Numbered from the stretch's first letter, positions 33,188 to 44,195 are shown. The stretch is 64,000 bases of DNA from Flaccisagitta enflata (GCA_965153355.1 OZ231127.1:73780001-73844000); one strand, 5' to 3'. Numbers and translations are program-made. Notes: generated from the letters alone by a model not told the origin.

Positions 33188-34069
33188 TTTCCGTCAAGTA
33201 ACGCGACGTGGAGAGCGCCACCATTTTCGCTGAGTCGTCATCATTTCATCGCGACGCTCATCCCTCGATGGACAGGCCGGCATAGTCGGGGGCGCTACCC
33301 GGGGCGTGGGATTCTTATCCGCCCCGGGGCCTGGCGAAAAACGCCCACGTAAGTTTCATGGAAGAGATGGTGTGTGAATTTTTTGTTATCATGATTGAAT
33401 CTGCATATGATAAGAACTTTACTAATCCATCTACCCCCACCTTTCCTTTTCTTTCATCTCCCCGCGAGGGGAGAAAAACTTCTCAGACGATGGCGCCATC
33501 TGCCCAACTTCGCGGTGTCCATTTCGCGCCTTTCATTCTCGTCTTTTACCCACGATCTGACGAGCTGTTGGAGCTTTCGATATGGTCCGCATGTTTCCTT
33601 TTGGAAATGGTGTGCAGTGTGACGTGATCGTTCATGAATCTTACCAATTTTTTTTTCTTGACTGGTTTTAATGTAGTCTGGTAGTAATTTATATTTTTAT
33701 ATTTGTTTTGTTGTTCTTCGGAACATGTATGTTTTTTCTTGTTTGTATTTGACATTGTCCTTTTAGCATATTATTACGAAGATGTTCGTATTATAATATT
33801 TTAGTCAGTGCCCTCTACTTATACTTTTCCACCTCGACGGCAAATCCCAGTCTAGAGGTGCTCCTAGGCCCGTTCCTCCTTTCCCCCCCCTTCCCTTTTA
33901 ATTTTTTCCTCAGAACGGGTGCCTTTTCTTCCTCGTCTCCGTCTCGTCTCCGCTCTTCGGGTGTTGGATTGATCACTTCGCTTGGTCGACGCCTCCCCCT
34001 TGCCGGACGGGGGGGGGAATCTTTCGCCGCCATGTTGCTCGTCGGTCTCCTTCTGCAAGAGGGGTGGGG
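33188..34069 (+). other. BEL copy 2 3' non-coding region, truncated
   Basis: It matches 20,736-21,673 of copy 1, stops at GGGGTGGGG, and lacks the polypurine tract and LTR. Beyond it the sequence is unrelated (CATTACTCATGCGG). Confidence 0.75.
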
Positions 34070-34235
34070 CATTACTCATGCGGTGGCAAAAAAGCTTCGA
34101 TATTTGAAACCCAAGAAACTGCATCGATATCAACTTTTAAAAAAAATCAAAGCCGTAGCCCGTAGACAGGAGAACTGGAAAAGGGATGACTTAAAAAAGT
34201 ACGTAATAGCAAATTCTTTAAAGTCTACATCTTAG
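34070..34235 (+). other. Short exon-like or retroelement-derived frame, unknown
   Basis: Just after the BEL break, an open frame reads HAVAKKLRYLKPKKLHRYQL and continues LKKIKAVARRQENWKRDDLK to a stop at 34,235. It is very basic and looks coding, but has no recognisable family, no clear ATG of its own and no matching copy here. It may be a remnant of whatever lay at the recombination partner. Confidence 0.3.
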
Positions 34236-34245
34236 GGAAAAAAAC

Positions 34246-34378
34246 AGTTTGCAAAACCTACAAAAACCGAGCATTGGGGAGAACTAGTAGGACCGGCAGG
34301 AGCAGCAACTCAAAGAGTTGCGAGCCCAAGGCTGTAAAATAAACCTAGCATGTGCTCCCCAATTGCTTACAATCCACT
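34246..34378 (+). repeat. Family D dispersed repeat, copy 2
   Basis: Same ~130-bp unit as 411-540. It includes the CAACTCaaaGAGTTG hairpin and outer complementary runs GGGGAG..CTCCCC, which may fold as one larger stem. Confidence 0.6.
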
Positions 34379-34498
34379 CTCCTACTGTTACCACTGTACT
34401 AGAAGTGGGCCCTTAAAAAATTTTAGTTTCATCTCGCTGAGTTAACTACAAGTATATTCTCTCATGGTTCTAAAAGAAAGATCAAACAAAAAAGTTAC

Positions 34499-34677
34499 CT
34501 CTCTGTCGACGTTGCTTATGGCGGCGGAGAGTTCCAAATCATCGACCCAAGCAACTTCATCCAAGTCTACGTTGAAGGCGGCATCGGAATACTGCATCTT
34601 CACATTCCGCGGGAAATCGTAAACACTCCGAATGTGAGACGCGACTTTGATACCGCAAATTGATCGAGGGTTGGATC
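34499..34677 (-). CDS. Discoidin-like module, exon B (second module)
   Basis: A 179-nt exon with the same acceptor and donor positions and the same open frame as 7,073-7,251 (SNPRSICGIKVASHIRSVYD...). Most differences are conservative, suggesting that the module was kept under selection after duplication. It splices in phase from exon A at 35,613-35,897. The next exon C would be expected at lower coordinates and survives only as the 37-nt remnant at 23,760. Confidence 0.68.
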
Positions 34678-35612
34678 CTTTGAAATAAGGTAATTATAAT
34701 TGTCTTGCAGTCACTGGACAATTCATCGTAAGTTCATATTAAAAAAAAAAAGCTTTGATTCAACACTTTGATGATTAACAATAGGTTGCTTTCAGGAACC
34801 CGTGGGCAGAAAGTTAGAATTGTGTCTACAATTTTGTCACGCTTTTGTCACACTGTTCTATACCATTTTAAGTAATTTTACTGACTAAATGTGGATTCCA
34901 TATGAATTGTGCAACAAAAAGTAAAAATGTTCATCTGAAGAAAATTTTTTGAAAAAAATATTCTTTCAAAAATTGTTGATTTTTGTCATAACTATCTCCT
35001 ATTATGCAATATCTAGAAGTACATGTAGTTCCTTCCATAAAAAAGTAGATTTTAAGCCTTTAGCTTACTAGAAATTAGTGTGACACATTATTAACATAAT
35101 TCTTACTTTCTGTCCGTGGATCCCCAAAAGCAGCCAATATATCCTACTTGAGAGAACAACAAGGCCAACACCTTACAGTCGCGTGCGGTTTTTAAGACCA
35201 TAAGACCATAAGACCATAAGACCAAAAGACCAAAAGACCAAAAGACCAAAAGACCAAAAGACTAAAAGACTAAAAGACTAAAAGACTAAAAGTCCTAAAG
35301 ACTAAAAGATTAAATGTAAATTGTCTTGAAATGACTCAAAATGACTTTAAAAGGTGTTAAAATGACGCAAAATGATGAAAAAAAGCTAATCGTGACCCAC
35401 GGACGAACCAACTGACAGACAGACGGACGGACAGAGCGGGTCATAAAGTCGCGTGCATGCGACTAAAAAGTCATGATAAATACACCACATTCTTTGCATG
35501 TAAACTTTTTTTTAAGTATCACCCTACCTGTTACTTTAAATCCTACTATCTTCAACCAAATCCACTATCTTCCCAAATACCTCGTCTCCAGCCCTTAACA
35601 ATTAAGTCTCAC
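34678..35612. other. Intron between exons B and A, second module
   Basis: It aligns with 7,252-8,342. It lacks the family B insertion of that intron (empty site near 34,780). It gains a family A element (35,161-35,469) and an extra ~90-bp AT-rich piece (~34,910-35,000) that the other intron lacks. Confidence 0.7.
35161..35469 (+). mobile_element. Family A repeat, near-complete copy
   Basis: It starts ACAAGGCCAACACC..AGTCGCGTGCGG. It holds a ~9-bp array (AGACCATAAG drifting to AGACTAAAAG) and a short TGACTTAAAA-like array. It ends GGACAGAGCGGGT..AGTCGCGTGCATGCGACTAAAAA. The related intron (near 8,164) has GAGAACGAAAAATCATGAT with no element, which defines the insertion. Size is ~309 bp. Confidence 0.8.
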
Positions 35613-35897
35613 CGAAGTCAACAAGCACCCATTGGGGCGGTGCTCCAGCGCTCTTCCAGAAATTGGGAGTTATCAATGCACAGAAAGGCTGATTGGCATT
35701 GCAGGAGCTTGTCAGAGGATGAAAAGCGTGGGTGACAATATTTCCGGAGCTGGTGGAAGACGCTTTAGCCGCGCACTGACCGTCCAGACGGGCGACATTG
35801 GTGCAAGCTTGGGACGCAGTAGGAAAGATTTGCCTTGGAGTTGTTGGGGTGATTTGCCTCGGTGTTGATGAACTAACTGGCCTTGGAGTAGTTGCAC
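35613..35897 (-). CDS. Discoidin-like module, exon A (second module)
   Basis: A 285-nt minus-strand exon, acceptor GTGAACAG, donor TCG|GTGAGA. It encodes a Thr/Pro linker (TTPRPVSSSTPRQITPTTPR) followed by the N-terminal half of the discoidin-like fold, ending QWVLVDFG. Four cysteines (ACTN, GQCA, SSCN, FCAL) may form disulfides, in keeping with an extracellular protein. Phases fit exon C upstream and exon B downstream. Confidence 0.7.
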
Positions 35898-36108
35898 CTG
35901 TTCACAAAATTTTGAAAGGGTTGAGAGAGGATAGCGAGGGAATGATGGGAATTCATTGCAAATTGAACAAGCTGGAAATCCTCTCCCTCAAAAATCTGTA
36001 TCCACGATATCACAGATATTCTCAATTCAATTTTGTATGAGCATGAAACTTCCTCATATTAGGGAAAAAGAAAGAGCCAAATATACCCCGAAAAAAAGAT
36101 TTCGATAC

Positions 36109-36307
36109 CGTTGATGGGGAACATTTGGAGATCTCTGATGTTGACATAGTAATTGCCATTCCCACGCCCAAGGACTCTGGTGATAAGTAATCTCCAATAT
36201 CGATGCGCGACATGTTCTGGCCTCACAAGCTCAAGCACCATCTCTCCAGGAAGCCAATCGCGTGTTGCCTCGTATCTAGAAAGGTCGTTTTTGATGAAGA
36301 TAGAAAA
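36109..36307 (-). CDS. Discoidin-like module, exon C (first module)
   Basis: The minus-strand frame reads FSIFIKNDLSRYEATRDWLP, then GEMVLELVRPEHVAHRYWRL and LITRVLGRGNGNYYVNIRDL, then QMFPIN. It ends one base into a codon at a GTATCG donor. The YWRLLIT..G..YVNIRDLQMF segment is the characteristic C-terminal strand pair of F5/8C-type domains. The acceptor chosen (GATAAG|TTTTC) keeps phase 0 with exon B. An upstream acceptor that adds a few residues is possible. Exons A and B of this module should lie above 36.3 kb; only the candidate at 37,709 was found. Confidence 0.65.
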
Positions 36308-36441
36308 CTTATCTAGGTTTAGATCGACTAAAGTCGACTAAAGTCGACTAAAGTCAAGTACTTTGAATTAGATTAATGTTAAAACTTTTATCCATCTGAT
36401 GTAAAGGAAGCCTCACTCATCAGTCATTCACTCTCTTACAC

Positions 36442-36632
36442 TTTTAGTCACGTGCTTTCAGCTCTATAATCTGTTTAGGCAGTTGGTTGGTCGGTCCACA
36501 ACACTTGATTATTTCTGCATATACGGGCGATTGATCCATGACTGCCCCGACTAAATTCTGGATTACCTCTCTTTTATCACTGCTCCTAGCCACAAACAAA
36601 CAACTTGGATAGCCGTATATCCGGCCTTGTTT
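36442..36632 (-). mobile_element. Family A repeat, reverse, degenerate
   Basis: It reads TTTTAGTCACGTG, then GGTTGGTCGGTCC, ACTGCTCCT and CCGTATATCCGGCCTTGTTT. This is the family A order in reverse orientation. The terminal palindrome is decayed. There is no internal array. Confidence 0.6.
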
Positions 36633-37330
36633 ATATGAACATTTGAGGCAAGTATTGTTTGGCTGACTAGAATCCATAATGTGTTCACGTGCTTGATCAA
36701 TGATCACAAGGAGCAACAATAAATCGCATAAACTACAAAATGGATGTTTCTTTATCATGAAACATCGTGCCTACCCCATGAGAGTTGTCCAACTCATTTC
36801 GTTCTCTGGATACGTATCTGCGTATTGCAATTCATATTGTAGAGGGGCATCTCTGCATGGTGAAAGATAGAATTATTCAAGAAGCATTAATTGTACAGTG
36901 AGGCGTATGAAAAGTTTAATCCTATGATACATGGAAGAGGGCCTTATGCCTTATGTTTTAAGTATTTTGCTTATTCTATGAATCATAAAAACATTTTATT
37001 GGTAGGAAATTACAAGTGTCTTGATTTTGATCGATGTGAAAACTTAAAAACCATCTGCCTCTTTTTGACGATTGAAAAGCTATGACATCAATTTTAAACT
37101 GATTTTTAATTGGGTGATGTACACGACCCTTTTTTTCACGCGCCGCACAGTACACAGTACACAGTACACAGTACTCGTTTAGGGTGACAAACCTTCGCAC
37201 ATTTCCGAGTGAATCGTCGATCCCAGATCCAAAGGAAAAGTAACAAATTCGCTGTGGATTCGATCCAAAGTCAAAGGCAATCCAATGCGGAGGAGTGGGA
37301 CCACTGTGCCAAAAGGTTACCCCACCCTGA
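36633..37330. other. No gene recognised
   Basis: Unique AT-rich DNA. A short tandem ACAGTACAC run lies near 37,146-37,172. Probably intronic to the minus-strand discoidin gene. Confidence 0.5.
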
Positions 37331-37334
37331 GAAG

Positions 37335-37447
<113 letters not shown>

Positions 37448-37708
37448 GGATATGTATGACATAGAAATCCTGCAACTCTCTTGCATCGATTTTGATATAC
37501 TTCGTGAATTCATCTTTGATTTATCTGTACACTATTCATGTTCGTTGTTCATTTGCCATCTTTCTACTTGATTGTGTTTAAATAACAAACCAATCAAACT
37601 GAAAGAAACTGGGATGGTAATTCTACATTTAAAGCAAATGAATCACTGCGGCACTGCCCTTTTGAAGTTTCGTCTCCCATGAACTCCACCACTCAAACTG
37701 TCTAGTAC

Positions 37709-37863
37709 CTGAAGACACTGTTCGATTGTTTGCCCAGCTGCAACGTCACAGACTGTAGTGCGAGGTCGCAGTGCCGAATTTGGTCCATAGCCAGCAGCAT
37801 AAGTGGACGATGCAGTCACCGTAACTCCACCGATTACGGCAATGTTGTGTGGAGAGCATTGGC
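37709..37863 (-). CDS. Candidate discoidin-like exon (A-like), first module or earlier
   Basis: On the minus strand, after an AG (GGATAG), the frame reads QCSPHNIAVIGGVTVTASST, then YAAGYGPNSALRPRTTVCD, and reaches CAG|GTACTA. VTASSTYAAGYGPNSAL resembles the start of an F5/8C domain and parallels AKASSTSSGN in exon A. Its first two bases would complete a split codon, as in exon A. The donor gives phase 0, unlike exon A, so the 3' boundary is uncertain. Confidence 0.5.
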
Positions 37864-38041
37864 CTATCCACCCTTCATGCATTAGGAATAATTCAATACT
37901 CCGATATTATGGCGCTGGATCTTTCAATGTGTTTTTATATATCATTTAGATTAGAAACATGTTTTTTTTTTTGCCACTGTTTACATACACCTGTTGTAGC
38001 GTTTCAAACTTTTTTAGATGCGTCCTCCCATCTCTATAAGA

Positions 38042-38110
38042 GGGTCTGTCGGTCGGTTGGTCGGTCGGTCGGTTGGTCGGTCGGTCGGTCGGTCGGTCCG
38101 TCCGTCCATT
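38042..38110 (-). repeat. (GGTC)n run with family A remnant
   Basis: GGTCGGTTGGTCGG repeats followed by CCGTCCGTCC and CCATTACGC look like the internal run of a reverse family A copy. The terminal palindrome is not present. Confidence 0.5.
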
Positions 38111-39549
38111 ACGCCTCCTTTAAAATCGCAGTTTTTGGCACTTTTCAGCCGCGAGGATGTATCAAGTAATTAGAATATTTTGAGAGCCTCATTCGATACT
38201 ATGTCTTCATCTGTCTGTCCGTCAAAGTCTAGCGCCAAAGTCAATACACGCACAGACACAGTCCGGACGCATCGTTGCCTAATCGGGCTTGTTTACTGGT
38301 TTAACGTGGAATTGGATTCCTTTGTCGCGCGTTTCTCTTAGAATTAACGCCCTTATGATCATTATGGGTAGTTTGACATTTTGCTCGCTTTCACTCACTC
38401 TTTAATTGAAGTACGTGTACCTGTTGTATCTTGTCTAGCCCATTGGCTCACTGATGCTGCACTCGCTTCTGATAATGATTCAAAAGAAACAAAAAGAATT
38501 TGATACAAATAATTGCAAAAGATGAAGAGAGATTTTGGTAGAATTGATTCATAAGAATCAATCAGATTGATTCAGCGTATTTGATGGGCAAGAAATTTGT
38601 AGAGAAGAAGACCCTAGGTACTTTTGTTTCACTGTTTATAGAATCTATCATAGGAGAAAAAACATCTCATGGTCCTAAACTTGATTTTTTTTGAAAACTC
38701 AGATTGTCATTCCAAGTGGAGTAGACGTTCAGATTGCTTATGGATGCCAAATTAAGGTTTAGTTTGTTCACAGTTATCAGCCAATTAGTAATTCACTAAA
38801 CGTTTGATCTTAACTTGAAATGACCAACGAACTCTACAATATGAATTTTATTCGGTTTGATTACATGATAAGGATTTACTTACTTTTAAGATCACAAAAC
38901 AAAGCGGCGACCATCGAGAGAAAAAACAGCAATTTTTTTCTTTCAAAATTCATTTTCAAAGTAATCGTGTCTTTAACTCGTGTGACCTTGTGCAGTTTTT
39001 TCGTACATTTATATTTGTAAATGTTCTTTGAATAACAATGACCGAATACCAATATCAGTTACAGTAACTTAAGAAAATAAGTATCTTATAGTGGAGCTTC
39101 TTTTTACGTGGGCATGCCCTATGAAAGGGTTCGCTCTAGCGATGATCCACTGTATGCAGTATTGTTACTATCATTCACAAAATTAGCAATTCCGATGATG
39201 ATTTTATAGCCCTATGGTTATCAAATTTGGCAATTACAAATATTGTGATCAATGTGGACTGTTGCTGCTGTGAGAGGAAAGCAGAGAAAGTCATGTATTT
39301 GATGCACTGCTGGTTAAAGTATGACTTCAAGGGACCGATGCAAATCTATGAATAAACAAATGTTTTTTAAAACTATTCATGTTGACTTTTCCCCCCAAAA
39401 AACGAATTTTTAGCAAAATATACTGTATGACATTGATCAATTCTGAGATTACTCTGGCAACACCGACATAAAGAGATTACTTGATCCTCTTTCTTTTTAT
39501 CAGATTACATTTTATGTTGTTGTTGTGGTTGTTGTAGTGGTTGGGGTTG
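38111..39549. other. AT-rich interval, no gene recognised
   Basis: No splice-bounded ORF, TIR pair or known domain was found on either strand. Short frames near 38,820-39,020 lack similarity to anything I recognise. Confidence 0.5.
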
Positions 39550-39552
39550 TGG

Positions 39553-39649
<97 letters not shown>

Positions 39650-39677
39650 CGTTACTGCCATTGTTGTTGTTACTGCT

Positions 39678-39754
<77 letters not shown>
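39550..39754. repeat. (GTT)n microsatellite
   Basis: About 205 bp of GTT with a small interruption near 39,648-39,680. It reads as poly-Asn on the minus strand. No flanking coding evidence supports a homopolymer protein. Confidence 0.95.
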
Positions 39755-39819
39755 CTAAGATTTTGCTGTCGTTGAATCTTTGTTTAATGTAGCTACTGTG
39801 GTTGTTGTTGTTACTTTTT

Positions 39820-40408
39820 GGGCAGCGGCCCCGAAGGGGACGAAGTCCTGTAGAACACAGGGGGACTTTTGTTCGTCCGTCCGTTCGTTCGTTCGTTCGT
39901 TTGTTCATCTGTCGGGCCATAAATCTGGCCTCTCAATTCCAGCCTCTCAAATCCGGCCTCTCAGGCCCCATCTGGCCTTGCAGGCCTCAAATCTGGCCTG
40001 TCAGACCTCAAACCTTGCCTCGCAGGCCTCAAATTAGCCCTCTCAGGCCTCCAATTAGCCCTCTCAGGTCTTAGATCTAGCCTCTCAAGCCTCAAATCCA
40101 GACTCTCAAATCTGACCTCTCAGGCCTCAAATCGGGCCTGTCAGGCCTCAAATCTGCCCTGTCAGGCCTGATGGCCTCAAACCTGGCCTCTTGAGCCTCA
40201 AGTTAGTCTTGGAAAAGGCTTCATACTCTTGAAGGCCTTCAATCAGCATCTCTTCAACATTTTCAGGCAGGACGAACGAAAGTCCCCTTGTATTCTACAG
40301 GACTTTGTCCCCTTCGGGGCCGCTGCCCTGCTACCCCTCACACAAATTCACAATCATGCAAAGCAGGGCAACAGGTATTGCTGACCACATATTGCCCTTG
40401 GGCGACCT
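39820..40408 (-). mobile_element. Family B repeat, subtype 2 (GTCCTGTAG), with GCCC/GGGC terminal hairpin
   Basis: Inverted arms GGGCAGCGGCCCCGAAGGGG..GTCCTGTAGAA..ACA (from 39,820, and complement ending ~40,332) enclose a GTTCGTCC run and ~18-22-bp arrays of GGCCTCAAATCTGGCCTCTCA type. A one-sided tail follows: GCAGGGCAAC, then GCTGACCACATATTGCCCTTGGGCGACC. GCCCTTGGGC (40,394-40,403) is a perfect small hairpin. Confidence 0.8.
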
Positions 40409-40765
40409 GTTGTTCATCTACATTCCACATTAAGTAGAAAAGCCAGTGGAAAACCATGACACACTTTCCATTCGGTACTTTTTTTTTATCTCGGATAAGA
40501 AAAAAGAGGTATTTTTTCCTTTGTTCTCCCGGCTCAAAGCAGATTATCCTGATTTTGATATTTTCAATATTCGAATCAGAGAAGAACATCAGATTGAATT
40601 TGTTGGCGACTAAAAATGGGTCCGTCAGTTGGTTCATCGGTAAGTTGACTAGCCGGAAAGGTGGTTGGGAAATGGGTTTTCTGTTAGTAGTCGGTCGGCT
40701 GGTTGCCAAACCGGTCATGTCCCAAGGACTGATGCATGTGTTATGTCAGTTGATTCGTTGGTCTT

Positions 40766-40930
40766 TTTTAGTCGCAGATACGCGACTCTTGAACTTGCCA
40801 TGTCGGTCCATCGATCTGTCCGTCGGTCTGTCCGTCGGTCCGTCGGTCTCAAAGTATTTTTTCTCGATGTTTTCCGCTCCTGCCCACCCGTCTTCGACTG
40901 AGGGGGAGTGTATACTTGCTTGTTTATCTA
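40766..40930 (-). mobile_element. Family A repeat, reverse, short copy
   Basis: TTTTTAGTCGCAGATACGCGACTC is followed by GTCCGTCGGTC repeats, then GCTCCTGCCCACCCGTC and GTGTATACTTGCTTGTTT. It is the minimal form without a long internal array. Confidence 0.75.
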
Positions 40931-41094
40931 ACTTTTTCCCCTCGCTTCCTTGCCACATTCCTCTGCTAATTCCCAACCATGACTACTTCTTCTCTGAGTC
41001 TGACTCCTCCTTGTCTGAGTTTGTTAGCTCTCAAAAGTATGTTCGATAAGTATTTGCTTCCCACCCCCAAAAAAGAAAAGAAACGAAAAGAAAT

Positions 41095-42355
41095 AGTCGC
41101 AAAAGCGTTATATGGTCAGCGGTACCCGTTGCCCCTATGTGAGTGTATGTGGGTGTTAGGTGGTTAGAGGGGCAGCGCACTGTGGGCTGCATTGTGCGCT
41201 AGGTGGCTCATTAGGGATTAACATTACATCTTTTCCATTACATTGTTCCTTATGAAATATACAGAGTAAAAAACATTTTTCTGCATATTTTCAGATGTTA
41301 TGAAACTATTTATATCCAATATTGACTCATTTCTATTGGATAAAGAGCTTTATGAGCTTTGAGCACAAAAGAGGAGAAATTTGAAAAAATAAAGTGAAAA
41401 ATACTGCTAAACTCTCTTACAGTTAGTATTTAAATTGTCTAATGTTCTGACCAAATCAATTAAATTATTGTCTTTGTTCAATAAGATTTCTTAATAAGGT
41501 GCTAAAAAAAATCATTTTTTGCTCATTTAGCTCATTTTGCTCATTTTTCTTCCAAGCAAATATAGATTTTTACTTTTATCCACAATATTACATGTCCATT
41601 TTAAGCCAAGAAAATCGCAATTTGGACCTCGAAGGCCCGCTTGAGCCGTAGCATTCTGGATTCAGGACCCCTTGAACTACATTTTGGCATAGGTGGCTCA
41701 TTGTGCGTCCTTGTGCGATTTTTTATATTTTTAGGGTAATAAAAGCATGCAAATTAGGTCAAATATGTAGTGATAGTAGACTAATTTAATAGTGCTAAGA
41801 ATGTAAAAAATGATGATTTTTTAATTTTTCCAGACATTTAAACATTAATGAAGGTATCCAATCCAATATTGAAGATATCATGAGCTTTTTGTAATTGTAA
41901 CAGATAATCCAAAAAAATCATTGATTTTTCTTGAAATTTAGCATTTTTCGTAGTAATGTCCATTTAGGTCGCCTTTTTTCACTCTAAATGGCCATAAAAC
42001 CTGTCATATGGACCGGTAATGTATGCTCAAATGCTACCATGACCATTCTACTTAGTTTGAGCCATATAGCAGAGATGAAAATTTTCACCCAAACACCCAA
42101 GGAGCCATCTAGCGCAATCCGTGGCCCTTAGTGCAGCGGCCCCGAAGTGGCCGATGACCTATGCCGTTTTTATTTGAGCCTCAAGGCTGGAGTAAGGGCC
42201 TGGAGGATGGAATTGGGGCCTTGAGGCTGGAATTTGAGCCTCAAGGCTAGGATCTGAGCTTCGAAGCTGGGATTTGAGCTTTGAGGCTGGGATTTGAGTA
42301 TCGAGGCTGGGATTTGAGCTTCAAGGCTAGGATTTGAGCCTCGGGGCCGCTGCCC
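41095..42355 (+). mobile_element. Family B repeat (subtype 1) split by a nested DNA transposon
   Basis: The left tail AGTCGCAAAAGCGTTATATG..GGTCAGCGGTACCC and GAGGGGCAGCG is interrupted at 41,178. The element resumes at 42,134 (CAGCGGCCCCGAAGTGGCC, GATGACCTATG) with ~20-bp GGCTGGGATTTGAGCTTCGA-type units. It ends GGGGCCGCTGCCC. Confidence 0.8.
41178..42133. mobile_element. 956-bp Transib-like non-autonomous DNA transposon
   Basis: The left end CACTGTGGGCTGCATTGTGC and the right end (complement CACTAAGGGCCACGGATTGC) form imperfect ~38-bp TIRs. The next block, GCGCTAG[G/A]TGGCTC, is shared by both. The target CAGCG is duplicated exactly (41,173-41,177 and 42,134-42,138) within the known uninterrupted family B sequence. 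A 5-bp GC-rich duplication and CACT-starting TIRs fit the Transib superfamily. The interior is AT-rich with no transposase. Confidence 0.75.
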
Positions 42356-42362
42356 AAAAACT

Positions 42363-42939
42363 AGTCATCCAAGGATCGCACTTGGTCAGCGATACCCGAT
42401 GCATGCTAGGAGTGATCAAGTGAAGTAGTAGAGTGAGAGCAGGGCAGCGGCCCCAAAGGGCCAATGTCCTGTAGGACACAGGGGTGAATTTCGAGATGTC
42501 CTGAGGCGGATTTGAAGTCGGGATGGCAGAATTAAGTCCAAAGTAGCAGATTTGAGGCTTGGGGGGCTGGCTTGAGGCCTAGAGGACAAATTTGAGGCCT
42601 GAAGAGTTGATTTCAGGCCTAGAGGGCGGATTTGAGGTCTGGAGGGCTGATTTGAGGTTTTGAGGGCCATTATGAGGTCTGGAGAGCTGATTTCAGCTCT
42701 CAAGGGCTAAATTAAGGTCTGAAAGGGCTAATTTGAGGGCTCAGAGGGCCAAAATCAGGCCTCAGACTGTAGACTTGAGGCTTCGATGGCCAAGGGGGGG
42801 TGATGGACAGAAGGACGGAAGGATGGATGGACGGACGGAAGGACGGACGGAAGGACGGACGGAAGGACAGAAAGAAGGACGGACGCACGGACATCTCAAA
42901 ATTCCCCCCTGTGTCCTACAGGACATCGCACACTGGGCC
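42363..42939 (+). mobile_element. Family B repeat, subtype 2, with ATCC/GGAT terminal hairpin
   Basis: The left tail is AGTCATCCAAGGATCGCAC, then TTGGTCAGCGATACCC. The arm GGGCAGCGGCCCCAAAGGGCC..GTCCTGTAGGACACAGG follows, then ~20-bp GGCCTGAAGAGTTGATTTGA-type arrays and a GGAC/GGAA run. It ends with the inverted arm (CCTGTGTCCTACAGGACATC), truncated before the GC-rich terminus. Confidence 0.78.
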
Positions 42940-43890
42940 AAGTTTCCATTAATGTGCCCTAAACTCAAGCTTTATACCTTATTTTACTCGTAATAACTTC
43001 CTCTTTCAACTGAAAATGCGTATTCGATATTCTGAGCAGCGGTTCAGAATTTCGTCTTTTTGATCTTCGAGAGCGAATTAAAAAACGCGACTGATTTTCC
43101 TGGGAGCTCCTAAATCTTTGAGCAGAATCTAAGGGGTCCATGTATCTGATCAACTTTGTTTTTGTAAAGCGTCAATTGCATAAAGAGAACGTATTTTGGT
43201 AGAGCCGTGGATCTAACTGAACTCCGCGAATTTACTGATGTCTTAACCATTGATGTCAACAGTCATCGCTTAATGATCACCGGCACGCAATTGTTCAGGT
43301 TGCTATGTCCTTCTGTTGGTCGTTTTGTTCATCCATAAGTACGTTTTAACGTATGTCCCTATGACTCCCTATGTACATGAACATATCAAACTAATCCAGT
43401 CTTCGTAATCGTATACGCAGTTTTTCTGCCTCGGATGCAACTATTTAGTTTAACTGTATGAATCTCTATGAGCTCGATCTGAGACGCTGCTGTTGTTCTT
43501 TTTCTTGTTGTCATTGATATCGTTTCTTTAGTTGTGTGCACGCAGCTGAAGATTGAAATGTTTGTCCATGGGTCTGTTGATTGATTGGTTGGTAAGTATG
43601 TTGTCCCATGATGATTTCAGTTGCCTTCAAAGTGACCGTTTATAAAGGTGCGCCCATGCGTTGGTGAGTCAATCCAATGCAAGGAAATAGAATTTCTAAG
43701 AATAAGGTAAATTCAGTCAAAATCGATGTTCCGGAACATTGCTGCCCCTGCCCAACTATCTGCCAAAAAGCAAGAATGTAACCAGTCAGGTTGTGTTTTC
43801 AATTACTTCAGCATTCATTTGATAATTTAATCATATAAACATGTAGATTTGTGTGAAAGAGTAACACGGACGCAATTGTTGCTAATTAGA

Positions 43891-43892
<2 letters not shown>
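42940..43892. other. No gene recognised
   Basis: Unique sequence with a decayed family A-like phrase near 43,560-43,610 (TTTGTCCATGGGTCTGTTG). No ORF of note was seen on either strand. Confidence 0.5.
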
Positions 43893-43943
<51 letters not shown>

Positions 43944-43951
43944 GGTTGTGG

Positions 43952-43983
<32 letters not shown>

Positions 43984-43990
43984 GCTGTTT
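43893..43990. repeat. (GTT)n microsatellite
   Basis: About 98 bp of GTT with minor interruptions, followed by a T-rich tract with scattered GTT/GTC units to ~44,075. Confidence 0.95.
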
Positions 43991-44195
43991 TTTTTTTGTT
44001 ATTGTTTTTGTTGTTTTTGGCATTGTTGTCGTCGTTGTTGTTGTTATTGTCATTGTTTTTGCTGTTGTTTCGTTGATTGTCCTATCAAGAGACAATTAGC
44101 ATCAAATTGATAAGACCAAGGCCGGAAACATGAAAAACTTGAGTAGTAGGATTGTTGTAGGAAAGTGATGCAAATCCCAATTCTCGACAAGCCGA

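Larger units (their letters stand above)
23797..34069 (+). mobile_element. BEL/Pao copy 2, internal fragment without LTRs
   Basis: This ~10.3-kb segment corresponds to 11,341-21,673 of copy 1. It starts inside the Gln-rich part of gag and stops 153 bp before the 3' LTR. Neither end has an LTR, so it cannot be a simple integration product. Deletion, ectopic recombination, gene conversion or a mis-join could explain it. Long stretches look almost identical to copy 1, but short blocks are riddled with small indels (see findings). It lies between discoidin exon B (34.5 kb) and the exon C remnant. Confidence 0.9.
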
